Origin: Thamnaconus septentrionalis
Taxonomy: Eukaryota > Chordata > Actinopteri > Tetraodontiformes > Monacanthidae
Assembly: GCA_009823395.1 (NCBI GenBank)
Contig: CM020513.1
Coordinates: forward strand, 20,536,001-20,600,000
Length of the DNA: 64,000 nt
Direction of reading: 5' to 3'
Shown here: positions 56,529 through 64,000 of the stretch, piece after piece
Layout: every line of letters starts with the position of its first letter
How positions within the stretch are numbered: position 1 is the stretch's first letter
Translations under genes and position numbers: made by a program
The notes under the pieces: generated by a model
Told to the model about the DNA's origin: nothing
Databases searched by the model: none
What the model saw: the letters and a program-made list of their open reading frames with translations, nothing else

Positions 56529-59500
56529 AGACGGCGGAGGTGTTAATCCACGGGATATGAAATGTTGACACTGTTACTGCGTTGTTATATTACAGGGGAG
56601 CACCAATACCGGGGTGGTCGATAATAATAACAGGTGAGGGATATGAGGGGCAAAGGTGGAGGTCGGCGTGGTTCCCGCGAGCGCTCGCGGAGTGTTTCCT
56701 GCTGCGTGTCCGTCAATGCATATGAGGAGAAGTGCACATGGCAAGTATGAGATGATCTTCAAATGAGATGCTTTGCGGCGTCACAATAACAGCAAAAAAA
56801 AGGCATCGGCAATTGCAAGATGCACCGTTGGCAGCAGCATTTTTTCAGGAAGTCCTAAATACGAAAGACGCTGCCAGGCGAGCCTCCTTAAATACCGGGC
56901 CTCCTTAAACATTTGAAGCAATGGACCTTTAAATCACACGTCCAACAGGCCAGCATTGTTTTTCTTTGTGCTTGTGATCAGACCTTGCAAGGCCTCGCTT
57001 TTGAGTGTCCTGGTTATTTTGAATAGCAAGACACAAAAAAAAAAAAAATAGTAATTTTTTTGTGCAGAATCATCTACAGAAAATCTAATTTTGTCACAAA
57101 AGATTTCATCTTTATATATGAAAGGGACAGTACGTGTGTGTTAAAAAAAAAAAAAAAACGATGAGAAAACAAGGTCAAGAACATAAATGAGAGAAATAAG
57201 AGGCACAAGTAAAAGAAGGATGTTGGTTCAGTCGTTCTCACTAAATTAATTCAAAGTGTGTCATCTAGTAATTTTCAAAGAGGCAGCAAAAGATGAGTAG
57301 CTGTAAAGTATCCGTGATAAAGCCAAAGCAAAGAGCGAGTGCAAACAATGCCAGCAACAGGAGTGGTGAGGTCTCGAAACTGTTTGATGATGGCTTATTT
57401 CAAATAACAATGAAGTGAGGCTTCTCTGTATTAACAATGAAACAGGCTTTTCTGATCTCCACCTACAGTAGTTTGTGGGCACAAAGTTGTCTCCAGTCTT
57501 GTTTGGGTTGTAAGTGGAAATATCTAAATGACCAGGAGCAGACGACTGCGATGTTAATCTGGTTGTGTATCTATATTATAACTTGCTCTTTGTCCACTAA
57601 CGGTTTTGTAAGGACATAGGAGGACAAGTCCGTGGTCACCAGAAGGAAAAAATATCATATCGCAGAGCGCCGGCGAAGAACAGGAAATCTCCTGTCTCGC
57701 CTTCACTGATTGTGCTTGTTGTAAGTAGGTGCTAAAATAAGTACGTTTGGAAAATGAGCCATTTGTGGTGCTGTAATGCAAGGTTAGTGACAACACCCCT
57801 TGCAGGCACCTCTTGCATCTGCCTTGTTTTCTTTTATTTGTCATTATTATTCCGAATACGAAAATCAGCAGTTGAAGCAAGAAGCTGAAATCAAGCAGTT
57901 CTGGAGCAGGCTGAGAGATGTGGCCTGCTGTTTTTTTTGTTTTTTTTTCTGAAGAAAAGGCTCTGCGGACATTTTGGAGTCTAAATCAAGCGCAGGGTGA
58001 AGTGCAATGATGGCGATGCTGTGATTTCAAAAACACGGTAAGAACCGCCGTGGTTGAAGAGGAAGCCTTTTTTTCTTTTACTTTAAGTCAGTGGTGGAGT
58101 CGACGTGATACACAGGTATAGGCTGTATGACCACTAGAAAAAGTCCCAAATTACCGTACAACCACTAAAAAATGCTCAAAGATGCGTATCAGTCTGTTTT
58201 TGTTTGTTTTTTTTTAATCATATTAGTGCTTTAGTGCCGCTTCAGAAAATCTATTTGTTTGCACTCGATTGCTGAAACTTTTTTTTTTTTTTTTAATGTA
58301 AATGTTAATTATTTATTTATTTTATCTTTAACAAATTAGTCATGTGATTGCTGTTTGTCCGTTCATTGAAGTCCAGCTGTAAATTTTGGCTCATATTCAT
58401 GTCCTCTTCCACTTCCACTCATGCTCATTAATCCCACACCAAGTCAAATCCAAATGTTTTCTACGACTGGAGCCGTGTTAGACTGCTTTTGTGGAAACGG
58501 TTTAAGGAAGTCACTGATGTGCCGTCAACACTGTCACATGTTTTAAAGTCATTTGATAGTAAACATTTTTAGAGAGGGAGGGAAGTAATCCTGCCTGAAC
58601 ACTGGTTATAAGTCAGCCATCAGGACGAAGAAGCAAGATTTTCTGGTTTGAGTGATCAAGGTTCAAGATACTCAGATACTATGAGGTTGAAAGAGTAAAA
58701 AAAAAAAAAAGAAAGGCTAAAGACTAAAAACCTGAGTGTAAAGTGGAATCAGGGGCACCATGGGGGAGTTTATAGAAATATTTAGGCAAATAACCGGTTG
58801 TAGAGCAGAGATTCAGTCTGCTTACAGCTGTAGGAAAAGGCGCTGAGCCATTCTGGGGCACATTGTGGAAAGATGAACATAATATTTTGAGGAGCTTCTG
58901 AACCTGAGCAAAATGCTGAAGAGGAAGCAGAGTCTGAGGGAAATGTTGCCTTTAGCTCGCAGTTTTAAAGCTGCTCAGTCTGAAGAAGCAGGCCGCAAAC
59001 AAAGACGGTGCAGATGCTTTCTTCTTTAAAATTCTTTCAAATAATCAATTTAATGCAACTGATGATTTGTTCTGCCATTAAAAGTGTTATTTAAATGTTC
59101 AGACCAAAGCAATGACAGCCATTTCAGCATTCATACGCCGATAAAATAATCAAAATGCTGGCCCATAGTAAAAGCAGTTCTTAAACCATCTTTCTATTTT
59201 TTAATGAATCATTTCCTACTCAGTGTTGAGGTGTCCTCTGCGTATACTTAGTATTAAATATACTGTACTCAGTACGTTTACAACAGTCACCCAGAGGTTT
59301 TTGTGCCGCACGTGTCCACTTCCACTCGCAACAGGGCGCACAGACACAGCAACAGGCACAGGTGTGCGGAGGATTCTATCAAAACCTTGGGAAATTAGAC
59401 ACGGCTCCAGTTATTATGCTGTTTCCCTGGAGAGCGCGCAAAGAAATAATCAGCAATTCCAAACTTGAGGCAAATTCTAAATCTCCTCTTCGTTCCAAAA

Positions 59501-59663
59501 TATGAAAAAAAAAACGTGCGAGCGGTTTACAGAGCAGATTCGTTAGTGCCCCGGAAAAAAAAAAAAAAAAAAAAAACACACAAAAGCGCGTGCGTGAAGG
59601 AAGAAGCTGCAACAGGAAACACTTTGTTGATCGTGGCCTTTTCTGGATTACTTCGGTTGCACT

Positions 59664-59740
59664 GTTGCCAAGACAACGGCTATTAGAAACGACTAGGTTG
59701 CCAAGCAGAGTGCAGTTATGTTTCTGTAGCAACCAAGGTT
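59664..59740. promoter_or_regulatory. Cluster of RFX X-box-like motifs
   Basis: GTTGCCAAGACAAC at 59664-59677, GGTTGCCAAG near 59697 and GTAGCAACCAAGGTTAC near 59726-59742 resemble X-box half-sites. Function is inferred only from the motifs. Confidence 0.3.
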
Positions 59741-59910
59741 ACAGGGAGGGCTGTGGGTTTACGTGATTCTCGCTGAAACAGTCATTGTCACTGTCGTGTA
59801 TGTTCTCCGAGGAGCCGTTGGGTTCATGTAGTAGCACGTTGGCTGCGTTTTCGCGGTGGAGGAGGCGTCCGACCTCCGGCACGGCTGGAGTTGCTGTCCG
59901 CACAGAGCGG
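59739..59910 (-). CDS. Candidate terminal exon of an unidentified gene, minus strand
   Basis: On the minus strand a very strong acceptor (long CTTTCTTTC tract, then gatgcag) precedes 59910. One frame reads TPAVPEVGRLLHRENAANVL, LHEPNGSSENIHDSDNDCFS and ENHVNPQPSL before TAA at 59741-59739, with an acidic/polar composition typical of a cytoplasmic tail. The other two frames are also open for part of the length. No family recognised and no upstream exon identified. Confidence 0.3.
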
Positions 59911-60688
59911 CTGCATCAGTGTCAAAGGGAAAGTGTAAGGAAAGAAAGAAAGCAGGGCGTGTACGCGTATATGCACGCACATACTGTATGTATGTATAAG
60001 AGATACATATAGACACACACACACACACATATATACATATACATATATATATATATATATCAATACTATGGAGAAGTCATATCGTATCGTTTTTAATTTT
60101 CAGTATTGAAAAAAATATCGATATATCAATATTTTTGACAACACTAATACATACATATTGCCGCCATTAACTTTTTCATGGGTAAAGTAATATGCTATAG
60201 TAACAGTAATGTATAGTAATAGTTTCGCATGGAGTGTATTTTTGTCTGCAATGAATTTCAGGTGGGTTGCTACTGATTAAAATGTGATATTGGGAAATGC
60301 AGTTTTATCTTCTGCAATGCAAACAGGCTTATGAACACACAACATACTGCGACATTATGAACATAACCTCTCCTGACCTGTCACGTGCATGTGCAGGCTA
60401 CAACATGCATATCCATGTTCGTGGATGCTCGCTTGTCATGTTTCGCTTGCGTGGACCACAGTTGTGTTGAGAAGTTGCGGTACTGTCACCGGGTCTGGTG
60501 ACGCGATTACCTGATTCAGATGAGGCTGTCAGAGGCACTGTGGACGAGAACTTGAAGAAGGAAACACGGCGTTCACACAAATAAAATCAGAGAAAAGTTA
60601 CTCCCCAGCTGTCTAAGTGTACACTCTTTCTGAAGCAATATATGGAGATGTGGTTTTTAGAAAGTACGCAGTACATGTCTGCATGTGT

Positions 60689-60690
<2 letters not shown>

Positions 60691-60723
<33 letters not shown>
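60691..60723 (+). repeat. (CA)n microsatellite
   Basis: About 33 bases of CA dinucleotide. Confidence 0.95.
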
Positions 60724-60729
<6 letters not shown>

Positions 60730-60948
60730 GCTCATATCACTTTACTTATTAAGAAGGTAAGGGCGGCCATTGTCTGCAAAACGAACATTAGAATTATTCA
60801 CTGCGGCTGCAAAACACAGTTATAATAACGACGCAAATGCATACAAATCCAACCTGAACTCATACATACAGATTCATACAGGTTTGACCAGGACGCCACT
60901 GACAGCACAGCTAGTGCATCCTCTTAGAAAAGAATAAAATATGTATTT

Positions 60949-61141
<193 letters not shown>

Positions 61142-61663
61142 TGCTTGACGTGGGGAACAACATACGGCCTCTTACGCCTCGGCCAGTCTCCTGCATGCTG
61201 CGTGCACTTCCTGTCATTGGTTAATCATCACAGCGTGACGCAGTGGCAACACCGGCGAGCGCAAACACACCATAATGACCGCGGCAACAAACGGTGACTT
61301 CCTCACATCCATCCGCGACGCAGTGCTTGTTGCGCTTACGTAAAAAAAAAAAAAAAGAAAAGAAAAAAAAAAAAAGAAATAAAAAGACGCGGCCGCCAGG
61401 GGGGCTGCGTAACAACAGCGGCCCCGGGGTCTCTGTCCTCCTTTTAACCTGGGATTTTCTTCCACTCTTTCATCCTGCCTTTATCTTTCCATCTGAAAAT
61501 ATGGCCCAGCCTTCGCCTAAAAGCCCTGCTCCGCTCGCTCGCTCGCTCCTCTCTGGACACACGGCGAGCAGCTCCGCTGGCTGCAGTGTGTAACCAGAGG
61601 CCAGGAGGACACTTAATCCCTCAGCACCTGCTCTCCCATATTACTATGACCTCGTCCAGCTGC

Positions 61664-61697
<34 letters not shown>
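61664..61697 (+). repeat. (GT)n microsatellite with TA tail
   Basis: About 34 bases of GT dinucleotide followed by TATATATA. Confidence 0.95.
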
Positions 61698-61706
<9 letters not shown>

Positions 61707-62725
61707 GATATTATAGACACATACTTCTGATTTAATGTTTTTTTTTTTTTCATTTTCATTACTATTTACATTGTAGATTGTCACTCAAGGCATCAAAACT
61801 ATGAAGGAACACATATGGAACATGTATTCAACAAAAAAGTGCGAAATAACTCAAACAAGTTTTATATTTTAGATGATCTTGCTAGAATAACAACCCCCCA
61901 TTTAAAAAATATATAACATAACCTATTTAGGTATTTTTTTTTTTTTTTTTTTTTTGCCACATTAATCCACAGATTTTGGTCATATATTTAATGTCTTCAG
62001 TGTGTGTCTACTGTGTAGAAAGTCGTAAAGATAAAGAAGAAACAGGTGTGTCCAAATGTATAACTTGGACAAAGTCACGGACCAAATAAAATACCAAAAA
62101 AATACAAGCAAAATCTGCCATGCCAGAGCAGCCTTTGCTCAGCCTCAGACTGTGAAACAGATGGGAGCCGCCACAGAAGGGAAACATCCCGTGCCTGCGC
62201 GCCACCGACGAGCAGACTGCAAGGATCAGTAGTCACATTAAACACGGTGACACTTGTGTCGAGTCGGAATTCCATATGTGGCGCAAACCAGCGTCACCGT
62301 CATTACAGGTTCATTAACCGGCTCTGGATACTGAGATATGCCGAGAGCATTTTTATTTATTTATTTATTTAATTTATTTATTTATTTTTACAAGATTCAC
62401 CATCTGTGCAGAAGGTTTACATGTTTTATTTGCGAAACGCGAGAGCAAGGTGCTTATTTTTTTATTTATTTTTTTAATGAAGATGAAATGTTGGCGCTGA
62501 CGCGGCTGCACCGACAGGTTTGCAGGTTTGGCTCAGTAAACACAAAGTACACCATCGTTCCAAAGTTTGGGGTCGCCGACTCATTTCTGCATTGAACTCC
62601 GTTGTAAGCAGCTTCATGAAATCATCTGCTGGAGCGCTGTCGGAACGTCGCGAGAGCACGACAATCAGTCAGGATGTGCTGAACACATCTGGGATGGCGT
62701 GGATAGTTGTTGCCTTGAAGGTCTA

Positions 62726-63120
62726 ACTGAATGTGATTTCAGAGAATGAATATCAAGTGTGCAATATGTGGCCATCGTTACAGAGGCTGAATGCTTTAAA
62801 GCTGCTAATAAATGTAAACATTCCTAAAACAAAGCTTTATATTACAATCACACTTAGTTGTGTGTTAAACCATAAAAGAGTTAAAAAAAAAAAAAAAAAA
62901 AAAGAGCATCATGGTTTATATTTTAAAGCACATCTTGACTGATTTCCGTGCACTCACAATGTGATTTTAGAGAATGAAGATCAAGTGTGGCCATCATTAC
63001 AGAGGCCGAATGCTTCCAAATTGCCCAAAAACATAATGTACATTTTCTATTACAATGAAGTTTTGTGTGCTAAACCATAAAAGAGTCAACAAAGCATCAT
63101 GGTCTACATTTAAGGCTCTT
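62726..63120 (+). repeat. Diverged direct tandem duplication of about 200-230 bases
   Basis: Unit one (from about 62728) and unit two (from about 62958) both contain AATGTGATTT(C/T)AGAGAATG, AT(A/T)CAAGTGTG, GTGGCCATC(G/A)TTACAGAGG, TAAACCATAAAAGAGT and GCATCATGGT(T/C)TA in the same order. A third piece, CACATCTTGACTGATTTCCG, seen at 62931, recurs at 63240. Confidence 0.9.
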
Positions 63121-63377
63121 TAAAACTACTTTTAGTGAGTTCACGCAGAAATTTTTCACTTGGAATTCACGCAATCACTTTTAATTAGACATTGGAAACG
63201 GTTTTCATTAAACACTAAAACGTTCCCATACTTGCTAAGCACATCTTGACTGATTTCCGTGCGCTCATAATGATCACGGTGCATTCAAGATCCTTATTTC
63301 ATCTAACTGGTTATAATGGAGTTAAATGCAGAAAATGAGTCAGTGACTCATAAATGGCAGCGTACGTCACCAGCTGC

Positions 63378-63845
63378 GCTTCCATTACCGCTAGAATTGC
63401 GCAAAACCTAAATATCGCGATAAAAAAACTGGTCGTGGAAAAACCTAAACTTGGGAAAACCTCTCAAATATCGCTGGAAGGTTTTTGCGCTCTCATGAGG
63501 TGGTTTTTCAGACGCGTCGATTTTACAGGTATATCGCAAAGGTCTCATGCAAACGCCATTTTCACATTTACACGTCAGTGAACGTGACGTACGGGGGTCA
63601 CGTGACCAGTTCACTTCAAATGAAAACGGCGCGTTATGTTTAGACGGAGGAGGAGACGAAACATTTTTTTACAAGTTAATCAAAGAGAAAAATATAACAA
63701 CCATTCTTGACAGCAAACAAACGTCAACAAACAAAAGCAAAAGTAATTCGGGACGATATTTTACGAGAATTCGCACCATTCAATGGAAACTTTCTTGAAA
63801 TTTTAGAAATATCGCTTTTATTTTGTGAAAAACTGTCAAGGCAAC
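63378..63845 (+). mobile_element. MITE-like element, copy 2
   Basis: CTTCCATTACCGCTAGAATT, GCAAAACCTAAATATCGCGA, AATCAAAGAGAAAAATATAA and CATTCAATGGAAAC occur in the same order as at 24877-25320. Internal spacing differs because this copy has extra sequence around 63510-63600. Confidence 0.78.
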
Positions 63846-64000
63846 GCTGCCGGTGAGACTCCCCAGTTTCCTCTGAGACACTTCAAGGAAACACAGAGAA
63901 TCATAAAAGTTAGACAATTTTATTTGCATAAAATATATACAAGTTGGGATATGCAGAGTTAAAAAAAAAGAAAAGAAAAGGGAGTAAAAACCGCATTATA

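Overview
The window reads as nuclear DNA of a ray-finned (teleost) fish. It has spliced genes with short-to-moderate introns, GC-rich exons in AT-richer surroundings, very many (GT)n/(CA)n tracts, and interspersed repeats of teleost type (hAT-like and other terminal-inverted-repeat elements, a tRNA-like SINE, retroelement 3' ends with a (TATC)n tail). Three protein-coding genes are recognised: junctophilin-3 (jph3), zcchc14 and map1lc3b. Together they form the block found on human 16q24.2. I cannot name the species.

Layout. 1-19321 (+): jph3 from its second exon to the stop codon; the first exon, with the start codon and first MORN repeats, lies left of the window. 19322-23600: jph3 3' flank and intergenic DNA. 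23600-46400 (+): zcchc14, 14 coding exons, with a CpG-rich 5' end and a long glutamine-, proline- and serine-rich last-but-one exon. 47165-53240 (-): map1lc3b, four coding exons, convergent with zcchc14. 53300-64000: mostly repeats, with three unassigned candidate exons.

Function. Junctophilin-3 tethers endoplasmic reticulum to the plasma membrane in excitable cells. ZCCHC14 is a SAM/zinc-knuckle RNA-binding protein that recruits TENT4 poly(A) polymerases. LC3B is the ubiquitin-like protein conjugated to autophagosome membranes. They are unrelated in pathway; what joins them is conserved synteny.

Anomalies. Four places in jph3 and zcchc14 need a one-base frame change to keep the conserved protein, all in GC-rich or repeat-rich coding sequence; assembly indels are the simplest explanation, and for zcchc14 exon 3 an alternative splice site also works. 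Exon 13 of zcchc14 carries six in-frame tandem copies of a segment that I recall as single in human, and exon 2 carries a 15-base coding minisatellite. jph3 points the same way as zcchc14 here, whereas I recall the human pair as divergent. I did not find a convincing new biological system; the best leads are the coding repeat expansion and the unassigned exons at 55.7-56.5 kb and 59.7-59.9 kb.
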